The notes beneath the pieces were generated by a model that saw nothing but the letters and a program-made list of their open reading frames with translations, did not search any database and was not told where the DNA came from. A stretch of 64,000 nucleotides of DNA from Lethocerus indicus (lineage: Eukaryota > Arthropoda > Insecta > Hemiptera > Belostomatidae): NCBI GenBank assembly GCA_019843655.1, contig JACDQD010000005.1, forward strand, positions 4,243,575 through 4,307,574. Reading direction: 5' to 3'. The position numbers and the translations under genes are program-made. Of this stretch, positions 24,091-37,090 are shown piece by piece. Position 1 is the first letter of the stretch, and each line of letters begins with the position of its first letter.

Positions 24091-25769
24091 ACTGAGGAAA
24101 AAGCTTAAAAGACAAGGAGTTGTACCATTCTTCTTTAAATGAGACAGTTTTGTAGAATTTATCAAACAATTTTCATTCTTTCTTCGGCAGCCCACCATAT
24201 TCGGTTAGTAGCCCTTTGGGTTAGGGAATGTGATATAGTTCAAGCGGAATGTGGTCCGCCGATATAGTTCAAGATTTCACTATTCCTGTACTGTTAAATG
24301 TACAGCATCCGCGCTTTCAATTTCAGCCAAACGCCTCTTGACTAAATGACGCTCTTTAAAGGAAATAAATTGCGGCTAACGCTCGTTCCGGCACCTCGAC
24401 CCCCGGTACTCAATACAGGGATGGGCTATCGGTCTAAACGAGTCCCGGCTATTTGGCCGTCGGTCAAACGTTAGTGCCGGCCCCTAATTGAAAATAGAGA
24501 ACTATTCGCCGCTGCCGAATGAACCAGCGTTCGGAGGAGGGCCCGGAAAAAAAGTCATAAACGAGTCAATTCGTTACAGCCCCCCCCCCTCCGGCTTAAT
24601 TATATCCTAGTTTGTTCCGCCCGTTTCCTATTCGTTTTGGCGCCCCATTTTCTGCGTTAATAATGGCGCCGGCCACCAATTACGTTGTTAAGGGACAACG
24701 TTGGCCAAGAAGCGCGATGAGGCGGTGGTGAAATTTCTTAAGATGGATTACGGGCCTACGACTGTAGACCGAGGAGTGGAAAAATTAATTCTGAAACGAC
24801 TGGTAAAATCGAGTCCTAAACCCTGAAAAACTTGCGGTTTAAATTAAAATAAAAAAATTTGGCCTATTTTCTAATAAGAGCCTTGTCTATATCTATCATA
24901 GAAATTCTGGGAAGGGCAGCGTTTTAATAATATTTTAAATTATATTTACTTATACATTTAGTAAGTTTCCAATGATTCTTTGAAGCGCCCGCTAATATCG
25001 CCAGTGCGATTTTCTTATTCCTTTCGTCATTTTATTATGACCCAAACTCCGTATCGGCCGGTTATCTCCACAGCGATATTTATATATTTTCACGGTGTTT
25101 GGACTTAGAAGAAATAATCATACAGCTTTACTGCTATGCCCTGTAACAAAGAAAAGTGTTGTTTCGTTAGTGTCATGAAATTTATAATTAAAACAATTAT
25201 TCGAATGAAATAATGTCCATAAAATAAACCCCCACCGACTTTCAACTTAATTCATCTAGTCATCACGCTTCAGTGACTCCAGAAGTAATTTTAAGATTAG
25301 TTATTGTTTGGGGGCGGGGCAAAAAATGTATTCGGTAATGAATACACAATTTTCTTCCTGTAAACAAACTGTATAAATTTCCACCCTTAATGAGACGGTT
25401 GGTAGGTCCGAGGTTTGCTTGTTCTCCTGCCGCCCCCACATGAATATGTTATTAATAAGGGAAAACATAGCGGCTTTCCACAATCGATGAGGCCTTCCGA
25501 TGTTTATCGATGTTGCTTGAGTGGGGGGGCCTAGCCACTGCGACTTTGGTGCCCGGTGGAAGCTGTTGACTTAGGCGGAAGCAAACACCAACGCGCGAGA
25601 CTCCTACGCACACTGACAAGCGTATTTTTCAACTTTGAAATTATAAGCGATAAGCCGCCATGAATGTTTGGCACATTGTTATTTCGTAAAACTCGTTGGC
25701 GGCAAATGTCTTTCATAAAATAAAAGAATGGCATTATTACTTCTTTCGCCGTGTTTAGTACAACCGTTC

Positions 25770-25830
25770 TACGTTCCCCGCTATCGCTGGTTCGGTCTTT
25801 TTCTAGACAGGTTTCGGCCATCTTCAAGGC
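25770..25830 (+). repeat. Half copy (one arm) of the GTAGATTT palindrome family
   Basis: Contains ctatcgctggttcggtc, tttctagacaggtttcggc and catcttcaaggc, which match the left arm; the stretch gctgctcgc of other copies is missing. It is followed by a short hairpin (ccgtgactgttatcacgg). No opposite arm or tail is present. Confidence 0.65.
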
Positions 25831-25939
25831 CGTGACTGTTATCACGGTTCTGTGGGACATGGTACTTGCGGTATAAAGAACCGAATAATTATGAAATAAT
25901 TGCTTGAAATAATTTTGTTAAACCTACCATAAAATAGGC

Positions 25940-26010
25940 ACTGTCAATAAAATTTATCCACAATTTGTATTATTTCCTTATTTTATACCGAGGAGAAAGC
26001 TTAAAAAATA
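25940..26010. repeat. Uninterrupted relative of the target repeat at 23888-24110
   Basis: Reads atttgtattatttccttatt, then accgaggagaaagcttaaaa without interruption. This is the sequence expected at 23888-24110 before insertion of the palindrome element. The similarity covers only about 60-70 bp, and the wider repeat family is unknown. Confidence 0.6.
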
Positions 26011-28443
26011 GCGGGGTGATTCAATTTCATTCATGAACACTTTCCAAAGTCCAGATTAACTTGTTTCTACATTGTTTGGAAACAGCAGCGGATAATGCCG
26101 TGTCAAAGCTATAACATTTTCTTCCACTCGCTTTAATCTCACGTTTAAAATTCGATATTTATTTTTATAGATAAATCGATAACTGGAGCTAAACCACTTG
26201 AGCGTGCGTTCGGTTCGGTTAAAATCTTTGACTTTTATCGAGGCCGGAGGGAAATTTTGACGCCCCCCCCATCGAAACGTTGGGGAAAGCGAAGCTGTCT
26301 TTTCTCAATAAGAAATGGTAAATTAATTTTCCCCGCCTCGGGGTGGGCCCCCCCCCCAAATGAAGCGTCGAAATTGTTTCAGAGCCCGGTTTTTGTTAAT
26401 CGGTTCTACAAATCGAATAACGGATAATTCAACCCCCCCCCCGGAAAACGACATTGTGGGGCAGATTTAAAATATTGATGTAACTCCGGTAGGGACGTAC
26501 ACCTGGCGGCCCCGTCTCTCCCTCGTGCAATATTTACAGCGCGTTATGTTTGCCAAATGAATTAGCCCGCCGGTCCCGGAGTGTTTTCGCTACGTGACCA
26601 TGTGCCGGGAGTCGGGGTTTTTGCGGTCGCCCGTGACATTATAGTGGGGTCAGTTTAGGCGGTTGTTGGGGGGCGGATGCGCCTCTATTGCGGAGTCCCG
26701 TCGCCTCTCCTGTCCTCCAACCCACCCGGAGTACGTTCCCGGGGTACGCGAATTTCCTACGCCGCGGGCGACAACGTTTAATTAAATCTACCTCTCTAAA
26801 GCGTACTCGAGTTAATGGCCCATCTTTCAAACTTGCGATTGGATGAAATACAGGTCCGTCACATAGGCAATTCCATTAGCTTCTTATAACTAACTATCTC
26901 TTATTATCCATACATCTCGGTGTGATACCGGAATTTTCCTTTAATATTAAAATAGAATTGATCTACGGAGTCCTACGAAAATGGTTCGATTGAAAGAGAC
27001 ATTTTCGAAAACCCATTTTTGAACCGTTCATTCATTAAGGTTCCTTTAAAAATTGTTAGTTCAAAATGTACTAAAATATATTAAGAACTAAAATATAGTT
27101 GTTGAAAATAGATTATTAATCACACCATATTTCAGTCTTAAAATTCCCCCTCTGTAGCAGTTTAGTTCAGTTCGCTCTATTTGCGCTTCAGTCTAAGCAA
27201 AAAAAACTGTTTGTAGTTCGAAACGGTTTTATATTGTTCGCGTTTGAAAACGTCCAGTGACCGAAAGTTTAAATTAGAAATGTTTCGAATAAAATTATAT
27301 TCCCCATCGATTATTAAATCCCGGACAGTTAACCGTAATTATTTTGTACATTTTATTATTAAAAGTTTCGCGCTACTTTTTATTCAGCTCTAAACGGTAC
27401 ATCAAATATTGTTTTTGTAGAGGCTTTCAAACAAAAAACATGTTATATACCGGGGAAAAAAGAACTTTAACTCTGAAGGGTGCATTTAATACACAAACCC
27501 TCAGCCGACAGTGGTGTCGGCAGTTTCTCTTTTCTGGAAACCGCTAGGGGTGTAATTGTTATTTGGGCTGTGAGGGGGATGATGAGGGCGCGTGCGTGCG
27601 TGCGTGCGTGCTCTCGTGTGCGTATGTCAGGGGAAGGGCCGACTCCCCCAACTCCAACTTCCGCCACAATTTCCTACATTTCCGTTCCCCATAACCGGGC
27701 CACCGCCTCCAACCAACCGACCCCGGAACCAAGTCCCGGCAATATCATCGTGTGTTCACTCTTGTTTACAGACTGAAAATAATTAACGTGGCGGGGGCCC
27801 GGCGCCCCGGCAACACGCTACTAACGTTTCTTTCAGTAATTATATAATTAAAACGATTTAAAATAAAAACTGTGTATTTTCGTATTATATAACAAAATAT
27901 AATAGCACCCATTTTGAAAGTACTTCGTATATTACAGCTTCACTTTTGAGATTCCCGTCACTCATCTCCCTTCCGGGCATTACTGTAATAGTGAAATAAT
28001 AATTTTATTAAACATCTAATTCCTTAAAGTAATTAAGTGATCAAGATGCCACTTGTTAAGAAAATGTTGAGCTCGACAGTGTTTAGGTATATATTATAAA
28101 GTCTAGTTTCTTTAATAGGCCTACTCCAATAAGTGATGTTGCCGGTGACTGTTTATCATTCTTTCGTTTATTCAATTTCGGTCCTCAGTTTTGGTTGGGC
28201 CTATTGTTAAGAGCTTCACGTGTTAAGTGCAAACAGTCAGAGACAGATTGCTCTGTGGGCCTCATAATTTATTTATCCTTCGGGAAGGCACGATCGAAAT
28301 ATCCGGATGTACAACACGTCCTAAGATGTCGTTAATTGGCTACTATTCGTAGGATCGTGGCTGGAACTTTTAAAAAACTGTATATGGTAAAATAAATATA
28401 TATAAATCCATATACAGAATTCTTATCATTTTTTGTCTTCACT
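26011..28443. other. Intronic DNA, no gene seen
   Basis: Three C runs of eight or nine bases lie close together (26266-26440), followed by a GC-rich patch (26470-26780) and AT-rich DNA. No exon or transposon was recognised. Confidence 0.45.
27591..27611. repeat. (CGTG)n microsatellite, about 5 units
   Basis: Short run of cgtg units. Confidence 0.9.
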
Positions 28444-28453
28444 AGATGCTGGA

Positions 28454-29021
28454 ACGTGGAATCCCCATACCCGACTTAAAAAATCGGCTTAAACCGAAAA
28501 TTTGAACTTTTAAGACCATTACTAAAACGGACATCAAAATTGACCTTAATTAACAAACTGACAATATACGAAGCGATGCTTAACATGGACAAATGATATA
28601 GAGCTATGGGGTTCCACCGAGACATCCGACATCGCTCGCATCCAGAGATTCCAGTCAAAAGTCCTTCGTACCATCCTTAATGCTCCCCGGTATGTTTCTA
28701 ACCACACAATCCACCATGACCTCAACATACCGACAGCCGACGAAGTCGCAAAATATCGGTTCCTGAAGTTCCACTCCAGCCTTTCTCCACATCCAAATCC
28801 ACTGGTTCAGTCCCTTTCCTCTCTTACCCATCCATTATCCCCCCGCGTCGGCTTAAACGCCACTGGCCTAGAGATCTTAGCCCTTAGACCATAATTGTTC
28901 TGGTGTCAAAAATGCCATCACTGGGTATTTTATCACGAAATCGAAAAACAAAAATACATACAGCATTTATACTTATAACATTCAATGTTGATTGTACAAA
29001 ATAAAAATAAGGTTAAAAAAA
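28454..29021 (+). mobile_element. Jockey-clade LINE, 5'-truncated 3' end, 10-bp target duplication
   Basis: Begins abruptly inside the reverse-transcriptase coding region (gtggaatccccatacccgac), runs through the ORF2 end and a 3' UTR of about 130 bp, and ends in ggttaaaaaaaa. The exact 10-bp duplication agatgctgga flanks it at 28444-28453 and 29022-29031. These are the marks of target-primed reverse transcription by a non-LTR element. It is closely related to the copy at 43804-44444. Confidence 0.92.
28458..28887 (+). pseudogene. Broken Jockey-type reverse transcriptase, C-terminal part
   Basis: Frames read in pieces because of small indels. Recognisable parts are the ELWG-like motif after a damaged WTYG region, IARIQRFQSKVLRTILNAPR, the HNDLNIPT-like block (here HHDLNIPTADEVAK), the HPNPLVQSLSSLTHPLSP block and the terminal RRLKRHWPRDL. 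These are typical of the region after the RT palm in Jockey ORF2. One extra C (six instead of five) in the ccccc-gcgtcgg tract changes the frame compared with the second copy. No active RT core is present. Confidence 0.85.
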
Positions 29022-29031
29022 AGATGCTGGA

Positions 29032-32000
29032 TGGAAAATATGAAACAAGGTTCCGAACCTTGAAACCTAATTAGTTTGGGCTTTATGACTCTTTTATACT
29101 GTTGCGACCCACCGCTTCATTATCTTAATTTCATTCTACTACTGCAGCGGTAATTCTAGCTTATTTACGAGTGTATTCCGTTTTAATTGTAACAGATAGT
29201 AGCGGCGGTGCGGAAAGGTGCGCGGTTGTGCTACGGATATTTAATCTTCTTAATAGAATAGAAAGTGCAACAGTGTAAGGCCTGCCTAATGAAGGCTTCA
29301 TCTATTTCATACGTGACCGAGGTGGTCGATGCCGGCCTCCTGGCAGGGATTTAAGGGGTTGCCCATTATTAATAGGGGGTAGGTAGGGCTGGGGGGTTGA
29401 AAGTCCGGGGCTAGCCCCGGTTTCCTTCCCAATTTATCCCACCCCGCCACCCCCCACACGTAATTACAGTCAAACTCAAACAGAGCAGGCGTTCGGTACA
29501 TAAACTTAGTTGTACTCTTATCGCGCTCGCTCTGTTGTTTAAGGGACGGCCACCCTGTGACGTCACAGCCCGTATTTTACAGCCCCCCCCCACCGTCTTG
29601 TTGACAGCCCTCATTCAACCCCCGTCACGGGGGATTAGCAAAATAAATGGCATCCAGGTTACTACAGAGTCTGGAACAAATCAGATCGGTGATTAACGCT
29701 CCTGCGTTCCGCACTAATTACGGCTATAGCGCGCGTCAGGCCCAAAAAAATGTTTCCACGCCTTTTGTAATATTTGCGATATTTTTCTTGCCAATCAATT
29801 TATTTGACATTCTTCCAGAAACGCCTCTAAAGTTGCCCAACGTCAACCTTAACGAAATCTTTAACGCCCATCCTTGCGGTCTCCAACCGCAATGAATCCT
29901 TCCGTGACCAGCATTACGAATTGAAAAAAAAGCCACCCCTATTTAACGGGCCACTGTAACGATAAAGATATAGACTGTCGCCAGAAATCTGAAACAAATC
30001 GCGACGCTGGGGTCCCCCATTGAATTATCCTCGAATAAAAGTGTCGTCCTCCGTATCCCAAAGAAAAAAAAATGTCTGGGGGCCAATGTTGTCCGGACTG
30101 CCAATAAAAATAAATCTTTTCTGGTATGTCCCTCCGGATCGTGGGCGGGGGGGTCGGAGGGACGGTTGCTAAACCCTTTTTGGGGGAATCGTTAAGGTTT
30201 TGAAGGGTGCCTCTAGTTGCAGTGACCGGTGGGGGTACGGGGAAGCAATAAAATCTGAGGCCCCTTCACCCACCACCAATACATGAAAACCTAATACAAC
30301 GGGACGTAAATCTATCGGGAACCGTTTGTTCTCCGGATGCGGGCGGCCCTACATGGGCGAAAATACCCGTTCGGGGGGTGGGCCTGGGGTTGGGGGTGGC
30401 TCAGTTTAAGGGGTTTTTGTTTGGGGGGCGAATAGACGAGAGTTTCACTGTTAGCCGCCGCGGCGTAATAAATAGGCAATGTACGATCGGCCCTGCTTTG
30501 CGGGTCTAGCCGCGACCGCATTAAAGGCGCTATTCTGTCGAAATGATCTTATTTCTCATTTCCCTCGTATTTCGCTCGATTCGTTTGCTCTCTCCTCCCT
30601 GAACAGCTTACTTAACCCCAGATCTGTTCCGGGAGAATTATTCTGACCATTTATTTCCGTGGAGAAATTCATTTTTAAATATGATGCTCTATGAACCACA
30701 ATATAAATTAACAGAGACTAATCCCATAATCCGGCTCAAGATAATACGATATTAATAAAGTAAAATTTGAACTGTATTGTAAAAATAAAAAAACGAAAAA
30801 TTGTTAATTTATGGTATTTCTCAGAATCCCCGCAAGAGTTTCTATTAACATCATACCTGAAATTTTCTCTTTCCACTCGGCTATTTTATATCTAACCCAG
30901 ACAGGTTTCGGCGTCTCCCCGCCGCCAGTATCTATCCGTCAGTAACTTTACAACTATATAGATATGTCCGAATATTATTAACTGCTTGTGGGAAATGGCG
31001 TAACGCCTCGGCGACGTTGGCATTTAGGTGGCGCGGCGGGCCGTTTACAGAAATAACGTTGTTACGTAAAAAAAAGTTCAATATTGGGGAAGAGAAGCTA
31101 GGAGTAAGATGCGGTAGTAGAGGAACCGGTTTTGGGGAGCGGCGGCCCGGAGAGGAATGCGCGACGACGGCACCTTCTGCGGTCACGCACAATCACAATA
31201 TCAGAGCTTTTCGGGCTTCGTTTATGGATTCGGCCGCAGTGGAAAACGGTATAATATTCAAGATAATTGAATAAAGTTCGAGATCTTTACGCATGACCTG
31301 TCACCAGTATTTCTCACTTCGATTAACTAAGAAAACGGATTATATGTCCTTTTCGATACTCGGAAAACTCAATCACCTCCATTAATCCGAACTGACTTAT
31401 TAGGTTCGGGCGATGTAAGCAGTCACTTCAGTCTGGTTTGTAAAATTAAACGTCAACGTCATGGAATAAAAAAATCAACAACAAATTCAACCCTAGTTGT
31501 ATTGTACTTAAGAACTTTCTACAAACATACTACAGAATCAGTTGACTGTATGCTAATTGAATGATATGAATAATAAGTTACGATCTTTCTTGTACTGTTC
31601 GTTGGTGTGGAATAGCAATTAAGTAATTGCCTGTAGGAATATCGAAAGTTTCTCTAGATAAATTTAGTATATCGAGAAATACGGCGTCATAAAAGTCAAT
31701 TTTATGACTTTTACTGCGTGTAAGTCAATTTTACATTACACGTTGCATCAGGTGCATACCTTCGTTGTGCATACCCACGTATACATTCTACGAATATTTT
31801 CAATGAATTAATTAATATCAAAAATATATATTTAAATTGCTATTAATTCGTAGTATCAGAAAAACTTTGAATTAACCGCTATAAAAATACGTATAAATAT
31901 GGTTATGATGACAGGACGTGTATTAAAACGCATTTGACCAGCGATGCTTGTAATAATAATAGTGTTGTCGTCATGCGGGGGACTGACTAAATAGTGTTCA

Positions 32001-35000
32001 CTTCTCTCAAACCTGCCTTCGAGTCCTGGGGGATGATGTCACCGCTCGGTTCTACATTAGCATTTATTTCTTCTGGCTGTATAATATAACCCGTCGTCCT
32101 TTCGTCCCCGGGCCCGTTGACCAATTTCGTTTCGACAAAGGTATTTCCTTTGTTCAGGCAAGAAGTATGCCTGCTGACGCTAAGCACAGGCCTAGAGGTG
32201 AATTCCTGCATTTGGTCCTGGGGCGTTATTATTCGTCTCGGTACTAAATTGTTACCGAACACTAACGCATTCCCGGTTTAGAAAAGAACCCCCTTTGAAA
32301 GTATTTTTCCAAATACCAACTAGTTCCAGGAAAGTACTAGGAAAATATGTGTTACTCCTTCTACAATGTGACAGCACGGAGTATGCGTAAGAATGCGGAA
32401 CGGCCCCCAAAAAATATTTTAACCGAGCAAAATTTTCCGCGAGCAGAACTTGAATTGTCAATAATTACCGGTGGAATTAGCGTTCTACAACGTGGAAAAA
32501 CCCTTCCAATGAAGCCCGCTCGGGCGGTTTCCGAACACAGGAAAAATGCCGGAATAACAGGGAATCGACCCTAAATTACTATTATATTATTGTGTACATC
32601 GGCCTGTTCGGTACCAATTTCGGCAACAAACACAGGCTCGATTATACAAGCGGAATTGATTGTTTGTACAAAGTGCCCGAAGCCCTTTGACGTTGGGCAC
32701 GGCCATTTAATAATGAAAAATGCCGAAAAACCGATCCGGGATAATGGCCGGGCTGTGCGGGATAATGAGGGGACGATCGAGTATTATCGGGTAAGGACAG
32801 AGAGAGAGAGAGAGAGAGAGAAAGAGTGAGAGGAGGAGGAGGGATGGAGGGATGGAGGGGTACGGCGGAAATCAGGACTAGATCAAAGAGGCGGTGGGAA
32901 GTACAACTTTCCGAGGGCAACTTGTTGTGAGGGCCGCGTTGACAGGCCCGAGGAGACATCAAAAGGTGTGGCTTACGGCCTAAATGACTAAAGTTGTGAT
33001 GAATCCATTAACTCGAAAGAGAAGTTGAAGCGGACGCGTATACAAGACCACCCCCTCCAGTCGGCCGGTTGATCTCCATCCCCTACGGAATTGAGCACAT
33101 AAATGGGGAATCCTCCCCTACCCCGGTGGAGTGGCCTAGTTCTATCGGCAAGTTATAGACAAACGCCCCGCCCGCATCATCCCAAGTACGAAGTAATTTG
33201 TCCCCACAATTCGCGCAACGGTCCGTTCGCCTAATCAAGGCATATAATCATAAACCTGTAGGTCAGGAAAAAAATTGAGCTCGAATTTCAAGGAGAAAAA
33301 ATTATATTAACCGACGAATCACCGCGAGGTAATAACGAGATAATTATAGGGTAATGTTTAACAGGGACTACATCAAAGCAATACACTGCAATCTAATAGG
33401 AATTGAGCTTGAATTTCCACAAAAGCGATAATAAAGGTCGTATTAGGGCTTACAGAAGCTAACCCTAATTTCCCCCTCAAATAAAAATACCGTATTATTA
33501 ACACGATTTCGTCATAAAGACGGATCTGTCAGGTGTTTAAAATCGAAGTTGAATATCACATCGAGCTAAGTGAATTGAGGTAGCTCAGACTTGGATGGAT
33601 AGGAATGGGTTCATTCTCATTATCTTTGAGGCCTTTGTACCATTCAAGGTCGCTCGAATGCACGTGCTAGTAAATCCCCCCCCACCGTCACAAAAGGGTT
33701 CATTACGGACAGATTTTATCCGTAGCGTCTGCTAGAGGCGGAAATTATACCGGGAAGTAATTCGGATCTCGGTATCCCCAGTGAACAATATAAGTAAGAC
33801 AGAGGCTCACTTAGGCCTGTTATGGATTCCCTATAAAATAGTCGCAGAAACCCGTCTAGGAATGTACCGAACAGTGAGACCGGAACTTACTGGAATGTTG
33901 TTACATATTTCAGTAAGATACGTAAATGATAGCCAAAACTGTATGCATATAAGTATCTTGGCACCCAATAAATTTGAAGGAGCTGTGTTCATTACAAAAT
34001 GTCTGAAAACAAAATAAACTGGATAACAAAATACAAACTCACCGAACTAGTTGTGAGGGAGTAAAAGTTTCAAGTGAAAAGCTACATACTTGAAAAGTTC
34101 TGACAATTTGGGCCATCGCTTCATAACAACAACTACAGCTGTTACCAGACAAGCTGTACTTAAGAAATTTAACCTGAAGACAGATAAAAATTATAAATTA
34201 AGTACATAAATTTTGAATTCTTGATTATGAGTACTTACTAAAATATTTCCAAATATTTTTTATGCCTAAAATCATTTGTTTATTTAGATCGATCTGTTCA
34301 GTAAAAGTCAATTAAAGTGTCCGCTGTTTATCGAGCAATAAAAGAAGGTACTTACGTATTAACGCCACCGCAGTAGAAGTTGCGGTCCATTTTCCACCGA
34401 AATCCGATTGACTACTTTGTTTTTAAATAGTGTTTGGTTTTTAATAAAGTGTTTTATTTTATGGTTGGTCGCAAAGATTTTAGGTGTAGATTGAAGTACC
34501 TAAAAGAAATACTGAATTTGTTAATCTAGGTAATAATTGTATCGATCATTATTATTAAGGATTGGGCTGTATATTGTCTTGTGCCTCAAAATATATCATT
34601 ATATACCTGCCTTGTGTCGTAAATTAATAGAAATAGGTCGATGTTTGACGCTGGACTATGTTTGTCGTTGCGGTTCGGACCAATTAGCCGGCGCCTATTA
34701 GTCAGTGGGGCTCTGTCTTAGTCTAATTTGGTTCGTAAAAATTCCGAGGCCATAAATCGTAATTAGTTCGTGGAGGATACGCGCGTCCCGGCTGGAGACG
34801 GGAGCCCTTCTCGCGGCGGTTGACATTCCACTCCGGTTATACAACTAGCGAAACGAGTCCTTCATTGAGGAATTTACGAGCCGTTTGTTTGAAAATTACG
34901 AGCGAAACATTTTTTCACGCTCAATTATCAAGGTGTCGACTTGGTCATTCCGTGCGTTGGCGGGAACGGAGGCTTTCGATGAGAGAGGTCATTTGTTATT

Positions 35001-35336
35001 TGAAAACGTTATCGACAAGAAAATGAAACTTACAATCTGCAGGTATAACTCAACCGATTTAAAATATTAGATCTAACAATTATTGATTATGTAATCAGGC
35101 TTGAAAAAATGTTCTACCCCAATGTAAATGAGCCTGAAGCACTTTAAGATTGAACACCATCACTCTTGAGATCATCTCTCTCCCGAATTCGGTCCTACTA
35201 TATATTTCAATCCATTACAGTTCCACCGGTAGTGTAGACAGACACCCTACTAAATATTAGTACTGCCGCTTACAGAAAACCGACGAAAGGCAGATCGAAG
35301 ATGTAACCTTATGCTGGGAACTACTAATTACAGGGG
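29032..35336. other. Intronic DNA, no gene seen
   Basis: Mixed AT-rich and GC-rich sequence with C/G runs (for example 29582-29591). A small perfect hairpin lies at about 31691-31712 (aaaagtca and tgactttt). No conserved exon is recognised. The open frame at 29647-29895 has a hydrophobic stretch but resembles nothing known and has no splice context. The sequence at 30909-30936 weakly resembles an arm of the palindrome family. Confidence 0.45.
32799..32820. repeat. (AG)n microsatellite in a purine-rich tract
   Basis: Eleven AG units, followed by GAGG and GGAT purine repeats up to about 32860. Confidence 0.95.
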
Positions 35337-35731
35337 GGTTGGCAACTAAGTCATTGCGTTATTTCCATTTTGACGCATGTTTCGATATTGGAACTGATAA
35401 TGTTTTCCGATATGTTATTACTTGGTCCTCTCCGTGATTCGATCTCTTTATTACGGCCTGTTGAAACAGAGTGAAACAGAACGAACATTATCGTCATATC
35501 TTGCGTGTTAATTTTTTGTAAAGGTAAAAACGGTGATTTTTGTTTGAACGACGAACAGTGCCGTCCAGTTTTAGTCCAAATTGAAATAAAGTCCGTAACA
35601 CAAGAGATAGCCGAGTAGCTGAATGTATCCCATACCTTAATTGAAAACCATTTGAAAAAACATGTTGGGTACAAAAAAAATGCCTAATAAGCCCGAGGTC
35701 GGGAAAAAATCTGCAATTACTTAGTTGCCAA
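35337..35731 (+). mobile_element. mariner-family element, internally deleted
   Basis: About 395 bp with 20-bp inverted ends: ttggcaactaagtcattgcg at 35339-35358 and its complement tgcaattacttagttgccaa at 35712-35731 (two mismatches). Such ends (ttggcaactaagtaattgc) are characteristic of a mariner lineage. The element is far shorter than the usual 1.3 kb and keeps only the DNA-binding part of the transposase. The outermost bases and the TA target duplication are eroded. Confidence 0.85.
35478..35687 (+). pseudogene. mariner transposase N-terminal (helix-turn-helix) fossil
   Basis: One frame reads KNGDFCLNDEQCRPVLVQIE, then VTQEIAE, an in-frame TAG at 35616-35618, then LNVSHTLIENHLKKHVGYKK. 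This matches the paired-like helix-turn-helix region of mariner transposases (usual forms GDFDLND, QEIAERLNVSHTTI, HLKQLGYVKK). The catalytic DDD domain is deleted, so the copy is dead. The part upstream of GDF is degenerate. Confidence 0.82.
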
Positions 35732-37090
35732 TTAATACAATGATATAGTATAAGTACCCCTACTATAAGTAGAGTTTCACTGCCAATCGCGTTAAAAAAA
35801 CGGTTCGATTTTATAGTCTAATTCGGGCCGTTGTACTTGAAAATACTTTCGGCTTTCAACCGTTCGCCGGCAAATACACCCGGCGAAAGTCCGTCCCCCC
35901 GCCCCCTTTTCATTTGTGTCAGCGTCTCCGAAACTTTTTCAATTCTCCCGGTCGCATATACAAGTTCGGGGCGTTAGGCCGCGGACAGGCAAATTGAGAC
36001 TTGCGGAATAAATATCTCGGCTGTAGAATACAATTGAACTAGAAGTTAAATTAAAAATTTGAAACGCCCCGTTTATAACTGCCGGTAGCGATCGGGCGAT
36101 CACTTCTTGACTAACTGCAACGAGAGGACAGCCTCGAGAGACAAACTTTCACAGATGCCAACTAGAGGAGAGAATAGCATTAAAAATTGCATATAAGGAG
36201 AACTGTAGATAATTTTAAAATTAATGTCATTTATGAAAGAAACGCGCTTAGTAGCTTCGACTTACAATAATGGGTGATAATGTGATAGCCTGCCACTACT
36301 AGCCGTGAGGAAAAGCCGTCGCCTACCATTCTGTGACAGAGTTTGAATTTGTCCTTTCATTTATTGCCGCGTGTCGATCCCGCCTATATTATTATAGAAC
36401 GCCGAGGAATAACCGTCATTGTTCAGCCGGTCCAATCGTAATTAGGCCAATAAATTGACGTAATTAGTCCAATTTAAGCGGTGGGTCAGCCATTTTATGA
36501 ACCCGAGGCTGTCGCTCAATTGCGATACGGAGAAATTAACGGCGACACATTCAAATGACTAATATGCGTAGCTAGAAAAATAATGGAATGTTTTAGTTTT
36601 CGTAGAGACAGATTATTTTCCAATACAGCGTATATAAAAACTTCAGCGAATAACCAATCATCCCCTGTATTGTTTTGAAACACCGATTTCAAAGAATTGG
36701 CTGAGAAAGCCAGTGCCATCTGTTGGAATGGGACTGAAATAGCTGGAAGATACGTGCACTATTATTGGACTCGCTCTCTTTATCAGTGCACTGCCGGATA
36801 GCACTGTTACTCGCTCCACCAAGATACAGGAAACATCCTTTGGCCTTAAACTTGTAAATGCACTGTCAAGCTTTGTTAATTTAGTTAATAAAGTATCTCT
36901 AAATATAAAAATGGATACTTTTTTCAATGTGTGAGGACGTATTTTCAGACTCGAGGTGGTCCCGACACCAAGATAGGTTTTTTTTGTCTCTTTTATTGTT
37001 ACAACTGTAAAATTATACAATAAGCAACATTGATGACATCACTAGCTACAATAGTCTACAATTAGAGGAGAAACCCACTAGTTTCCCCCC
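35732..37090. other. Intronic DNA, no gene confirmed
   Basis: No recognised repeat or exon. A minus-strand open frame at 36658-37020 (120 codons) shows no recognisable motif and lies just beyond the 3' side of the LINE fragment at 37091-37392, so it is more likely chance or unrecognised transposon DNA. Confidence 0.4.

Noticed and set aside
24231..24273. Direct repeat gatatagttcaag twice, 30 bp apart
   Set aside because: Too short and isolated to interpret.
29647..29895. 82-codon frame with hydrophobic stretch
   Set aside because: No known family, no splice sites of note, AT/GC pattern like the surroundings.
36658..37020. 120-codon minus-strand frame
   Set aside because: No recognised motif and situated outside the tail of the LINE fragment; most likely chance.
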